NCBI GenBank assembly: GCA_023213215.1
Contig: CP096136.1
Location: 3,162,001-3,226,000, forward strand
Direction: 5' to 3'
From: Flavobacterium sp. JAD_PAG50586_2
GTDB taxonomy: Bacteria > Bacteroidota > Bacteroidia > Flavobacteriales > Flavobacteriaceae
Length of the DNA: 64,000 bases
Part shown: one piece after another, positions 47,576-56,992 of the stretch
Position numbering within the stretch: the stretch's first letter is position 1
How the letters are laid out: every line of letters begins with the position of its first letter
The notes under the pieces: generated by a model
Told to the model about the DNA's origin: nothing
Databases searched by the model: none
The model's input: only the letters and a program-made list of their open reading frames with translations
Position numbers and translations under genes: made by a program

Positions 47576-48304
47576 TTAATTTGGGACCATTCTAAATGCA
47601 ATTCCCTTAACCTCTTTGTACTGTTGACTGTTGGCTGTGAACACCGATTTGATGTATTTTTTTACTTCGAGAGCTGTTTCCACTAATCCGTCTTCGGGGT
47701 TGTAGAGTGTTTCATCTCTTTCTATCCTTGCATTGGTTACCTCTGTATGGGCTTTTGCAACGGCGGTATTTTTTTCTTTCAGGTCTTTTAGGACTTGCTT
47801 TAGTTTTTCAATCGTTAAATCATTTTCATTGGGAAAGTAGCTTATTTCAGACTCAGCTACGGATATCAGTCCGGCAAAGTGTTGTACCTTCTGATCGTAT
47901 GACTGCTGGCTCGCGCTGATGGAAACCGGCGTGTCCGCATCCAGTTTCACCTCTTTTATCGGCGCTGCTCTTTTTCCCTGTAGTTTACGGTTGAATCCTT
48001 TAGCATCCTTTATTGTTTCTTTTGAAGCGTCAGAGACTTCGAGTGCGTTAATTACCCTTGTTGACAGAGAGGTGAGTGTTTGAAAGGCAATCAGCCTGTT
48101 GTTTACTGCTGTATTGAAGAGTGTATTTTTGTAGATTACATTATCGAGCTTGTTTTTTGAGTCGAGTAACCTGTCGTTCAGCTTTCCGATTGTGAGTTTG
48201 CTTTTTGCCGGGTTGTAGGGTGAGCCATAGCCTTCACAAAATATGATGAGCCTTTCGAAGTTTGCAATGTTTTTTGCATGTCCTGTTTCTGAGAATGTTG
48301 CCAT
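47576..48304 (-). CDS. Hypothetical helical protein
   Basis: A 242-aa soluble, mostly helical protein (starts MATFSETGHAKNIANFERLI; contains SKLTIGKLNDRLLDSKNKLD and NENDLTIEKLKQVLKDLKEK). The two TIGKL/TIEKL segments suggest an internal duplication of about 110 aa. I recall similar Flavobacterium hypothetical proteins, but no function is established. There is no signal peptide. The upstream region holds three ACCGTT sites spaced 21 bp, which resemble LytTR response-regulator sites. Confidence 0.7.
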   Translation of the reverse strand: MATFSETGHAKNIANFERLIIFCEGYGSPYNPAKSKLTIGKLNDRLLDSKNKLDNVIYKNTLFNTAVNNRLIAFQTLTSLSTRVINALEVSDASKETIKDAKGFNRKLQGKRAAPIKEVKLDADTPVSISASQQSYDQKVQHFAGLISVAESEISYFPNENDLTIEKLKQVLKDLKEKNTAVAKAHTEVTNARIERDETLYNPEDGLVETALEVKKYIKSVFTANSQQYKEVKGIAFRMVPN

Positions 48305-48378
48305 ATAAATATGTTTTAAGTGTTTATAATGGTAACAAGATTGCTATATTTTATTTAATATATGACTACAATGTTATG

Positions 48379-48426
48379 AACGGTAGTATCTAGTGCATAA
48401 ACGGTAGGTTTGGTGTAAAGAACGGT
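48379..48426 (-). promoter_or_regulatory. Three LytTR-like direct repeats
   Basis: AACGGT at 48379, 48400 and 48421 (plus strand), exactly 21 bp apart. On the minus strand they read ACCGTTCAT, ACCGTTTAT and ACCGTTCTT; the first two fit the LytTR/AlgR consensus [TA][AC][CA]GTTN[AG][TG] and its usual spacing. They lie 75-122 bp upstream of the hypothetical gene at 47576. Confidence 0.5.
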
Positions 48427-48433
48427 TTTTTTT

Positions 48434-48475
48434 GAGTTATGAGTTATGAGTTATAAGTTATGAGTTATGAGTTAT
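48434..48475 (+). repeat. 7-bp microsatellite GAGTTAT
   Basis: Six units, GAGTTAT three times, AAGTTAT once, GAGTTAT twice, just past the vsr stop codon. Confidence 0.85.
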
Positions 48476-48484
48476 GGGATTGGA

Positions 48485-48909
48485 TTATTTTGATTTGTTT
48501 TTTGCTGCTGCGAGGGCATATTCGATTGTTGAGATTACTTCGGGGAGGTTTTTGTGGATTTCTTTTGACCAGAACCGGAAGACGAGCCAGCCGGATTGTT
48601 GGAGGAATTCATTAACCTCTTTATCACGTTCCATGTTACGGAGGATTTTCTTTTCCCAGAACTCGGCGTTAGTTTGTGGTTTCTTTCTTGTTTCCCAATC
48701 CTTGCCGTGAAAGAATTCGGAGTCTATGAATATGGCAATGCGGTGTTCCTTAAAGGTTAAGTCCGGACGGCCGCAAACGGTTTTGTTGTTTTTACGGTAG
48801 CGGTGGCCGAGTGACCATAGGGCTTTGGATAGGAGGAGTTCGGGTTTGGTGCCTGTGGATTTGATGGCACGCATGTTTTTGGAGCGTTGGTGGGGGTGTG
48901 ACGGTCCAT
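48485..48909 (-). CDS. vsr: Very short patch repair endonuclease Vsr, frame broken
   Basis: Nicks DNA 5' of T in T:G mismatches that arise when 5-methylcytosine deaminates. The core is GRPDLTFKEHRIAIFIDSEF (catalytic Asp and metal region) followed by FHGKDWE, with a C-terminal FRFWSKEI. The N-terminus is restored by one base in the T5 run at 48876-48880 (plus strand), giving MDRHTPTNAPKNMRAIKSTG. 141 aa, normal. It is the last gene of the methyltransferase / GHKL / receiver operon, and its substrate fits the m5C methyltransferase upstream. It is richer in GC than the three genes before it. Confidence 0.88.
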
Positions 48910-48930
48910 ATAAATATGTTTGGTAAAGTC

Positions 48931-50339
48931 TTATAAATATAGAACTCCAGCTCTATTAATATGACTTCCAAGTTTGACTTGCAAGTCAGCCAATAGTTGT
49001 TGTCGTAATTTATATTTAGTACTTCTTTTTTTGCAATATGACTTGGAATTGAATACAAGTACTTGAAATCAAAAACTAATACATAATCTGTTCCGTTTAG
49101 AGATATTGCGCAATCAGAAATATAATTAAAGGCATTTCCTCTTTCAATTTGATAATCTTTTTTTATTAATACACCTGGTAAAATTCTACAACATGGCATT
49201 TTTTGTTGTGCATAATCACAAATTGGAGATATGTTAAGTTCAATTTTTATAGAGTTTTGAACTATTTCACCATGTAATCCCCTAGTTTCATCACGCAATA
49301 GAGAATTAACGATATTATTATAATTTATTTTTAAAGCTGCTGATTTTAAACCCAATTTTTCGTTTTTTTCATAAGCTTTTTTTACAGCGTTGGCAATTGC
49401 TTCTTCTTTTTTGTTAGCGGGAATTTTGTCATTTTTCTTAATTTTTTCTAATTCAGATTGTATAAATTCTTTTTCTATTTGCATTTCCTCATCAATAAAT
49501 AGAATTGAACCAGGAATATCTCCGGAAAAATTATCAGAGGCAATTAACAGTTTTTTGTTTATCAAAGTTGTAAATGCATCATCACCAGTAGTAGAAATTA
49601 TATTTACAAATTCTGTTTGGCGTCCCTTTAATGATTTTGAAATTGAGTTTTCAAGATTGTCAATCAATGTATGATTAAGGGTGTAATATGAATTTTTTAC
49701 TTGTTCAAATTCTGTAGATGAAACAATTTCTTTTCCACCATATGCTACTGCAAGTTTAAATAATAAATATTTTGCAATATCATCCCAACTTTCATCTTTA
49801 TCAATAAAATTAATGAAACTGTTTATCAAATTACCTGAAGAATCGTTTACCAAATTCTCCCAAAATGAAAAAACCTTTAATACTTTGAAGTCTTCAGCAT
49901 TTTCTGTTATATTGTTAATTATAAATTCTATAGGATCAACTGCATTTTTGGTAGCTATTTTATCGAGACTGATAGAAATGATTGGTTTATATTCCTTTAA
50001 ACCATCGTTGAACGCATCTCCAACTGCTTTTCCATACTTTTCTTGTTTAGTGCTCCAGTAAACAAGGATATAATTACTATTAGGCTCAATTACCCTTGAA
50101 AGCCTCGCATATATAGCAGAAATTATATTTTGCTCTGTAGCTTTGCTGTCAACGACTAATTCTAAGTCCAAAAAGACGAGTCGAATGTTGTCTACAGGTG
50201 TTTCCGGTAAGTCAGTTCCTCCTTCTTCTTGATAATATAAATACGGTATCTTTTGTTTGCTTAATGCCTTAAGCAAATTTTTCACATCTTCATATTTATC
50301 GTCGAAGATGACTACTTTTCCATTAGTCGGTAAAATCAT
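48931..50339 (-). CDS. Receiver-like protein of the methyltransferase operon, frame broken
   Basis: The N-terminal 130 aa look like a CheY receiver: D13-D14 (VVIFDDK), phospho-acceptor Asp58 (LVFLDLEL), switch S96-T97 (VYWSTK) and a Lys near 127. A helical middle follows. The C-terminal part has ISPICDYAQQKMPCCRILPG and YVLVFDFKYLY, possibly a metal or redox effector; no known output domain is recognised. One base added to the T7 run at 49026-49032 (plus strand) gives a natural end LRQQLLADLQVKLGSHINRA then GVLYL at 48931, for 469 aa. It lies one base after the GHKL gene, so the receiver probably acts with its kinase-like half. Confidence 0.7.
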
Positions 50340-50340
50340 A

Positions 50341-52515
50341 TTATGTGTTCGTTTTATTTAACCTTAATACGACAACGGCTCCATTTTCAAATTCTTCATC
50401 CAAATCATATTCTCCTACTTCGGGAAATAAAATTTGACCGTTCTGTACCTTCATTACCTCGCTGACAATATGTAGTCCTAATCCCATTCCTGTAGTCTTA
50501 TCACTTACAAAGGGTTTAGTAAGTTGATGTATTGGCAACCCAAAGCCAAAACCATTATCTGCAATTAAAATATCAATATGGTCTGTATAATTGTAAAGAT
50601 CAATAAGAATCTTTTTCTCAAATTTTGAATTGCTAACATCAACTTTTTTTCTTTTCCTTTCAAGCCAATAGATAGAATTATCAATTATATTTACAATTGC
50701 TCCAAGCATAAGTCTTTTGCTACATTCAATTTTACTATTAACCTTATTTTGATAATCTTTTATTAATTGAACATTATGAGCTTTCAACCTGTATTCAACA
50801 TTAAATACCGCACCATTTATTAGTTTAATTGCATCCTCTTCTTGGTTTTTTGCCTGTCTAAATAAATCACTATAGCTTTCTATAAGTTCGTCAAGGTGCT
50901 TAACAAGATTTAATATATTATCTGGAACTGTTTCTTCTTTAACCAAATAATTTAATTCTGCAATAACTTTCTGAACTTCATGAATACCAACACCCATTGT
51001 TAAGCCAACACCAGCACTTGTTAATAACACTTCGTTTATATGATTATAATCTTTCTCTATTTTAGTAAGATGTTTTGTTATTTCTATTTTTAGAGATTCT
51101 GGCTCAACTTTGGAATCTACTAAATCCCTTAATTTTCCTAAACTGTTAATTACAGGTTCTTGTTTTTCAGTTGGATTAAATTTTCTTCTAATTGTATCCT
51201 TGTCATCTTTTCTTAAAGTCTCTATTATGTTAAGAGTATAAAGAATAGATGTACAAAAATCATTAAAAGCTTCATTTTCTATAAAGCCTTCTCTGTTAGT
51301 TTTTTCAATTAATGCAGAGCTCTTTTCTTCATTTAAATCAATCACGCTTAAGATAATGTTATTACTAACTCTTTTGGCAGGAATATTTACCCTTCTCATA
51401 TCTAAACTCAACCAATCATTACCCTTTTCACCGTACTCGTTGATTCTAATATTATTCCTGTAAACTCTTATTCCGCCTTGTTCATCCAAATAATCCTTTA
51501 ATAATGAAATACCTAAATGTTTACTTAATTCAAGAGTTAATTTATCTCTATCAAAAATATATCCTTCAAAACTTACTGGACCAATAGTTTTTGGATTTTT
51601 TTCATCACCATAATTTTTGGAAAGATTTAGTATTGATTCTTTCTTTTTTCCATTAATTTTTTCTTCAAAAACGAGTGTTGATCGGTCGTTTATGTAATCA
51701 TCTTTTTCTGTTAGTTTTCTACCTGTGATTCCCGTTAAGCTTTCCCAAGGAGTGAATTCGTATAAAAACTCTTTAATTTCAGATCCCTCAAGTTTACATT
51801 TAAAATGCCATAATGCAAACTTTTCGATATCGTCCCATTTTGGCATTTTATCAAGTAAAGTTGAATCATCAGTATCTAATTCCACTCTGAATTTACCAGT
51901 TTTGTGAAAGGGTGAGTTAAGAGTAAAGACAGATTTGTATAGTTCGCGAACCATTCTTTTATCCCATTCACTTCGTAGTCCTGAAATAATTATTTTTGTA
52001 CCAGTTCTATTACCTTTAAAGTATTCTGGATTTGTTCGTTCAAATACGTCAAATCTTGCATCTTTTAAATATTTATTCTTGGCAAATTCATTCCAATCTA
52101 TTTTTACAACAACTTCATTTTTATCCTTTCTTTTTGATATTAACTCAATTTTAGTTCCTAATTTATGCACCCCAAATCTTCCAATACCTTTTTCTCCTAT
52201 TGGAAGTCTTGAATATTTTGGGGTTCTGATTCTTTTCCTAAAGAGATCTTCTTTGTAATCACTTCCTGGCTCAAGCCAGACATTTTCTATTATATCGATA
52301 TCCATTCCTTCACCTTCATCAAGAATTTCAATATAACCTTTATCCTTATTGGCAACATTTATTAGTTTAACTTTTGCCCATCTGGAGTCAGCATCATATG
52401 AATTTTTTATTAATTCCAATAATGCTATGTTTTCGTTTTTTATTAATTTATCACCAAGCTGTAATAATAATCTAGCTCGCGGTTGAAAAAAGTTCTTATC
52501 TGATTTTAAATCCAT
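50341..52515 (-). CDS. Dual GHKL ATPase: MORC/Hsp90-like plus histidine-kinase-like halves
   Basis: A 724-aa protein. The first half has a GHKL ATPase: N-box ELIKNSYDAD (34-43), DEGEGMD (66-72) and GEKGIGRFGVHKLG (107-120). An S5-like segment GGIRVYRNNIRINEYGEKGN (348-367) and NREGFIENEAFNDF follow, as in prokaryotic paraMORC proteins linked to R-M systems. The second half resembles a histidine kinase: H512 in GVGIHEVQKVIAEL, N-box NIIDNSIYW (609-617), DNGFGFG (653-659), KPFVSDK and GMGLGLHIV (676-684). Its ATG overlaps the methyltransferase stop by one base. It probably senses DNA state or phage and signals to the downstream receiver protein, which is inference. Confidence 0.82.
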   Translation of the reverse strand: MDLKSDKNFFQPRARLLLQLGDKLIKNENIALLELIKNSYDADSRWAKVKLINVANKDKGYIEILDEGEGMDIDIIENVWLEPGSDYKEDLFRKRIRTPKYSRLPIGEKGIGRFGVHKLGTKIELISKRKDKNEVVVKIDWNEFAKNKYLKDARFDVFERTNPEYFKGNRTGTKIIISGLRSEWDKRMVRELYKSVFTLNSPFHKTGKFRVELDTDDSTLLDKMPKWDDIEKFALWHFKCKLEGSEIKEFLYEFTPWESLTGITGRKLTEKDDYINDRSTLVFEEKINGKKKESILNLSKNYGDEKNPKTIGPVSFEGYIFDRDKLTLELSKHLGISLLKDYLDEQGGIRVYRNNIRINEYGEKGNDWLSLDMRRVNIPAKRVSNNIILSVIDLNEEKSSALIEKTNREGFIENEAFNDFCTSILYTLNIIETLRKDDKDTIRRKFNPTEKQEPVINSLGKLRDLVDSKVEPESLKIEITKHLTKIEKDYNHINEVLLTSAGVGLTMGVGIHEVQKVIAELNYLVKEETVPDNILNLVKHLDELIESYSDLFRQAKNQEEDAIKLINGAVFNVEYRLKAHNVQLIKDYQNKVNSKIECSKRLMLGAIVNIIDNSIYWLERKRKKVDVSNSKFEKKILIDLYNYTDHIDILIADNGFGFGLPIHQLTKPFVSDKTTGMGLGLHIVSEVMKVQNGQILFPEVGEYDLDEEFENGAVVVLRLNKTNT

Positions 52516-53730
52516 TATAGCAATTCTTTAATTTTTTTAGCAATAGCATTTGCCATTAACGGCGGTACCGCATTACCTATTTGTTTAAATGCAGATGAGC
52601 GTGAACCCTCAAAGTAAAAGTCATCAGGAAATGACTGTAATCTTGCTGCTTCACGAACCGATATAGAACGACACTGTGTTTCATCCGGATGAATATAATA
52701 ATGTCCATCTTTTGCAATATGTGCCACAACAGTATGGGAAACACCATTTCCATCTACAACTTTGTATCGGTCACTAAATGCAGTTTCGTTTTTGTGTGTT
52801 TTTAATTCGTCTGGCAAATCTGGATATTTCAATCTTTCCTTGCCTTTATTCCATTTTTGAATAGCAGTTTTGTAAATAGCTAAATCTCTTTGATTATGAG
52901 GTCTAGTTATATGTTGGGTTACAAAATCAACTCCATTTCGCAATTCGAATTTTTGAAGGTATTCATTTTTGCTGGCTGTATAGTTGGTTTTTGCAAATCC
53001 TTCGCCAGGTTTTAATTTTGGTAAGTCAGCAAAGGCATCATTAACAGTATATTCTTTCACTATTTTTTCAAACTCTGGGAAACCAAAATCATTTTCTTTT
53101 TCCATCCAACAATGATTATTCTTTTACGTGCTTGGACTACTCCATAATCGGAAGCCACTAGAGTATCATGATATACTTCATACCCAATTCTTCTAAAATA
53201 AGCTTTAAGGTTTTTGAAATGTTCTCCTTTGTTTGCTGTTAGTAAACCTGGTACGTTTTCAAATACAAATGCCTTTGGTTGAAATTCTTTTAGAAATCTA
53301 CCATATTGGATATATAATTTATTTCTTGGATCTTCTTCAATTTTATCTTGATGTCTTCTCAATAAAGAATACGCCTGGCAAGGTGGTCCACCTATGATTA
53401 AATCAATTCTCGTATTAGACTTTTTGATTTTTTCAAAAATTCCATTAATTGTATCATCGTTGATTTCGATATTTAATACGGAATCTAAAATTTTGTTTGG
53501 AATGTCTTTAAAAAAACTTCTTGAGTAATTTCTCCTTTAATGTATTGGTGATATATATGAAGTTTATTTTTGGATTTTAAGTAATGATAGGCAGCCCTCG
53601 TCCTTATAGTTTGACAAGCTTCTGGGTTCATTTCAACATGAGAAATAGGATTAAATCCAGCGTTAATAAAGCCTTCAGACATTCCAGATGCCCCAGCGAA
53701 GAGGTCGATAAAATTCAATTTTTCGGCCAT
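52515..53730 (-). CDS. DNA (cytosine-5) methyltransferase, two frame breaks
   Basis: Transfers methyl from S-adenosylmethionine to C5 of cytosine. Motif I is DLFAGASGMSEGF, motif IV GGPPCQAYS with the catalytic Cys, motif VI VFENVPG, motif VIII region VQARKRIIIVGW, and IX/X RSISVREAARLQSFPDDF with QIGNAVPPLMANAIA. Breaks are at A7 53511-53517 (joins TQEVFFKDIPNKILD) and T5 53097-53101 (joins VGWKKENDFGFPEFEK), each repaired by one base. 405 aa, a full-length enzyme from the ATG at 53730. Recognition site unknown. It heads the four-gene operon ending in vsr. Confidence 0.88.
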
Positions 53731-53987
53731 AGGTATAAAAATGGTTAATGAACAAAAGTATAGATAAAAATCTTTCAAAGTACAAAAAAATCATGAAATA
53801 TGCAGTGTCATGTAATCTTTATAGATTGACTGGAATCAAAAAAACACCTACTAAAAGTGAGTGCTTATTTTATTACGAGATGAGATTGCTTCATTCTTCG
53901 CAATGACAAAAGTACTAGGGCTAACATAAACAACGTGATCAACACATCCTTCTACATACCTGACATTTCTTTACGCCTCGAACTATG
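53731..53987. other. Gap with terminator and a common repeat fragment
   Basis: Besides the terminator at 53838-53866 it holds GAGATTGCTTC and CTTCGCAATGAC (53880-53905), which resembles a repeat common in Bacteroidetes. No gene is seen. The methyltransferase operon promoter must lie here, but no perfect TAnnTTTG box stands out. Confidence 0.4.
53838..53866 (-). terminator. Terminator of the gene at 53988
   Basis: CACCTACT pairs with AGTGAGTG around AAA. On the minus strand a T7 run follows the hairpin. Confidence 0.65.
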
Positions 53988-55184
53988 TTAATTCAGGCTA
54001 CAAGGCTGTTTCATAATCGTCATTTTCCAATCATTGTTTTCATGCTTCACAATCATTTCTACCTGTATTTCTTTATTGGTGATTGAGAAAATGAGTTCTT
54101 TGATATCGGCTACCTTGAAGGTGGTTAGCGTTCTTTGGTTGGGTTTTAGGAAAGGGTGAGTGTTGAGTGCTATTTCGTTTAGGATTTTGAATGAGGCGTT
54201 ACTGTTGTTTTTAGGCAGCGTGAGGGTAAATTGTACGCACTTATTCTTAACGGTGTTTATTGTCTTCATTTCAATCTGCTTTGGCTTTACCTCGAGGGCA
54301 GTTTCTGTGGTAAGGGTGGCATTGCTGTTTGGGTCGATAGTAAAGACCTGCAGTACCTCTTTGGGAATGGTTACGCTGACTTCTGTCTTCGGAATGGCAA
54401 TAGTGGCTTCGTAGCTTACGACTTCATCAATATAGCCTGAAGGATTGTCGGGATGGTATTTTCGGAAGAAGGATGCGAAATTTTCGGCTTCCTTTTTTGG
54501 ATCGTTGGTTTTGAGGTAAATGTCATATAAGACACTGGAAGCGTATTTTTTGGTTTGGTCATAGATTTGATTTGCGATGTTTGTGAGTAGGGCAGTGTCG
54601 TTTTTTTCGTCGACTGTGATTTTTATTTTTGCTTCCTTTTTTAAGTCACTCACGAGACGCTGTATGGCAGTGTTTTTCTTGTCGTTGCGATTGCTGATAT
54701 AGCGGTTGATAAATTCGGCAAGAACCTGTTGTTCGGAAAGATTGAGGATAACAAGGCCCAATTCGTATTTCTTCTTGAAGTTTTTAGGGTCATAGCTGTT
54801 GATGTCAAAGGTTGGCTCATAGGCCAGTATCCTGTACTTTTGCGCTACCTGGATATTGACAGGTGTTGAAAAATCGGTTTTGTCCTTATTGATAATTAAC
54901 TCAATTCCGGAATTTCCCAGTTTAAAGGTATTCTGTTTTTTGAAAATCAGCCCCATACTATCAAAGGAGGCATCGCCTTTATTGCTTGCTTTATGCTGTA
55001 GGTCTGTATAGAAAACTGCCTGCGTTACACCTTTTATCCATGTATCGTAATAATTAAATTCGCCGGACATCTGTTTGTACATGTGTTCCGAAAATAAATT
55101 CTTAAGCGACGGATAGTAGCGGTTGGTTTGTGCTGTTAATGTAAAGGCGAATAGTAATCCTGCCGTAAGAAATACGTTTTTCAT
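53988..55184 (-). CDS. Secreted hypothetical protein
   Basis: A 398-aa exported protein with a signal peptide (MKNVFLTAGLLFAFTLTAQ). It is mixed alpha/beta, with a conserved-looking segment RYYPSLKNLFSEHMYKQMSG after the signal and a helical middle rich in Lys. There is no lipobox and no T9SS sorting domain. I do not recognise a family. It is the second gene after the alpha/beta hydrolase on the same strand (gap 25 bases), so the two may be co-transcribed. Confidence 0.65.
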   Translation of the reverse strand: MKNVFLTAGLLFAFTLTAQTNRYYPSLKNLFSEHMYKQMSGEFNYYDTWIKGVTQAVFYTDLQHKASNKGDASFDSMGLIFKKQNTFKLGNSGIELIINKDKTDFSTPVNIQVAQKYRILAYEPTFDINSYDPKNFKKKYELGLVILNLSEQQVLAEFINRYISNRNDKKNTAIQRLVSDLKKEAKIKITVDEKNDTALLTNIANQIYDQTKKYASSVLYDIYLKTNDPKKEAENFASFFRKYHPDNPSGYIDEVVSYEATIAIPKTEVSVTIPKEVLQVFTIDPNSNATLTTETALEVKPKQIEMKTINTVKNKCVQFTLTLPKNNSNASFKILNEIALNTHPFLKPNQRTLTTFKVADIKELIFSITNKEIQVEMIVKHENNDWKMTIMKQPCSLN

Positions 55185-55209
55185 TGTGGTAATTAGTTAT
55201 AATTGAAGA

Positions 55210-56133
55210 TTATTTCCTTACTTTAAGATACTTATCAAACCATGCTATAAAGCCTTTTTCGTCGTCATTCATACTTTCCCAGCCATGGCCTGCGCCGGGT
55301 TTTAGGATAAGCGTTACGGGAATTCCGCCAGCCTTTAGTTTTTGTTCCATTAGTTGTGATTGCTGCAGTGGTACAACATCATCCTTATCGCCGTGGATGA
55401 TATAAGCAGGTGCATCGTCTTTGGTTACCATTTCGGCAGGGGATATGAGAGTGTCGATGGCCAGTCGTTCGGTAGTGTCTGTTATAATCTGATAGGTTTT
55501 GGTTTCGTTGTTCCATTTTGTATATTGGAATGCTCCGGCGATGTTATATTGTGGTAGTATTTTGGTTTGCTGCGAAAGATTGAATCCTTGAAATCCGTAA
55601 TGCAGAAAATCGGTAGGAGGGCAGAATACGGCCACAGCCTGCACTTTGGAGGAAACCTGCTCCACCGGATCTTTTGCAGCTGGGTTTGCAATATCGTCTG
55701 AAGTGCCCGCTAATAATGACAAATGCCCACCCGATGAGGTTCCGGTAATTCCGATATACTCTTTGTCTATTTTATATGTTTTAGCATTGTAGCGCACAAA
55801 CTGCACCGCTCTTTGTACATCTTCGAGTGCATCGGGAATAGCGTATCTTGGCCCGGAAGAATGCATGGTTAAAAACACGGTATAGCCCTCATTTACAAAT
55901 GGCATGGCTCTGTTTATAAAAGCTTCGTTCCAGTTGAGATTAGAAACCCAGCCGCCACTTTTGAGGCTTACGATTGCTTTTCCGTTGGACTTTTTGGGAG
56001 TTAATACGGTCATCGTTAATGCCAATCCGTCCCTATATCCATAAGTAGTTTCGTTTTGTGAGTACGTTATATCTACTTGTGAAAACACCAAAGTAGAAAA
56101 CAGGCAGCAACCCATCAGCAAAATATATTTCAT
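55210..56133 (-). CDS. Secreted alpha/beta hydrolase
   Basis: A 307-aa exported hydrolase with a signal peptide ending VFSQ. The nucleophile elbow is GTSSGGH (after EYIGITGTSSGGHLSLLAG), the catalytic Asp region HGDKDDVVPL, and the catalytic His is in GAGHGWESM. The oxyanion region SLKSGGWVSN takes the place of the usual HGGG. It fits the prolyl-oligopeptidase / esterase group (DLH or BD-FAE type). Substrate unknown; ester or peptide hydrolysis in the envelope is likely. Confidence 0.82.
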   Translation of the reverse strand: MKYILLMGCCLFSTLVFSQVDITYSQNETTYGYRDGLALTMTVLTPKKSNGKAIVSLKSGGWVSNLNWNEAFINRAMPFVNEGYTVFLTMHSSGPRYAIPDALEDVQRAVQFVRYNAKTYKIDKEYIGITGTSSGGHLSLLAGTSDDIANPAAKDPVEQVSSKVQAVAVFCPPTDFLHYGFQGFNLSQQTKILPQYNIAGAFQYTKWNNETKTYQIITDTTERLAIDTLISPAEMVTKDDAPAYIIHGDKDDVVPLQQSQLMEQKLKAGGIPVTLILKPGAGHGWESMNDDEKGFIAWFDKYLKVRK

Positions 56134-56242
56134 TGGAATGTTTTTATCTTGTTTATAACAGTTAATGCTGATAAAGATAAAAATTTTCTATAATCTGGGA
56201 TAAACTGTTTCTCTTTAGTTCTATTCGTTACTAAAGTCGGGC

Positions 56243-56725
56243 CTATCCCATGTCAGGATTCCTTGGATAGTTACTTTTGTCATTCTCGCCAGTACTATCC
56301 AACTCATTACTTTTGAAATCATCGTTTAGGAAATTCCTTTTTGCAGCTTCATTGTGAGTTTCATCAATGAAATTCCCTTTAGATTCCTCATTAGAGGGTA
56401 TTCGTAATCCTGCATTATTGTTATAACGGTTAGGATCGGTGTCGTTAAAGGTGTCAAAGGTATTTTCGCTTCCCATTACCGGATTGTCGTCTGAGAAACC
56501 AACATGGGCTTGCCCTTTAACCTGAAACGCATTTTCATTGGTATTTGGATAAACATTTTCAAGATCATTCTGTAAAGCTTCCAGCTTCTCTGGTTTACTG
56601 GCGATGTATTTATCGCTGCTTACTTGTTGTGAATCGGGGATGAATCTTGCACCTGTTGGGTGTTTCGTGTAATCCACCGGAGCATCATCGTCCTGACGAT
56701 GGTTCCAGTTGTTGTTATTTTCCAT
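56243..56725 (-). CDS. Low-complexity hydrophilic hypothetical protein
   Basis: 160 aa, very rich in Asn, Asp, Glu and Pro, with no signal, TM helix or recognised fold. It is probably intrinsically disordered and may be stress-related, but I see no specific evidence. The frame is open and starts MENNNNWNHRQDDDAP. It is isolated, with the REP region upstream. Confidence 0.55.
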   Translation of the reverse strand: MENNNNWNHRQDDDAPVDYTKHPTGARFIPDSQQVSSDKYIASKPEKLEALQNDLENVYPNTNENAFQVKGQAHVGFSDDNPVMGSENTFDTFNDTDPNRYNNNAGLRIPSNEESKGNFIDETHNEAAKRNFLNDDFKSNELDSTGENDKSNYPRNPDMG

Positions 56726-56870
56726 GATTTGATAGTTTTATGAATTATGCTACCAAAGTTAGCGACATTACAACAGTAGCGATTACAGCTTTTAGATATG
56801 GAGTTACATAATCTTCACAAGATTCCCGCGTTTTCGGAAATGACAGGTAGTTACCGCCATAGTATGGTGT

Positions 56871-56909
56871 TTTAGACCTGACAGGTTTTAAAAACCTGTC
56901 AGGTCTAAA
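56871..56909. repeat. REP-like palindrome with perfect 19-bp arms
   Basis: Arms TTTAGACCTGACAGGTTTT and AAAACCTGTCAGGTCTAAA around one A. It lies on the downstream side of the RAYT gene. Confidence 0.85.
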
Positions 56910-56970
56910 GGGAGTTTTCCACCTTGTGAATTGCATTAGCGTGGATAAAAACAGAAGGGGATATTTTTGA

Positions 56971-56988
56971 AATCTGTCAGGTCTATAA
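56971..56988. repeat. Half REP-like copy
   Basis: AATCTGTCAGGTCTATAA carries one arm only (CTGTCAGGTCTA), just past the RAYT stop. Confidence 0.5.
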
Positions 56989-56992
56989 GGTT

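Noticed and set aside
48792..48930. C-terminal extension of the receiver protein into vsr (a fused product)
   Set aside because: The extension is Pro/His-rich shadow translation of vsr. A one-base repair at 49026 gives a natural end at 48931.
48485..53730. Classical type II R-M system
   Set aside because: No restriction endonuclease is recognisable. The GHKL and receiver genes occupy the place where one would be expected.
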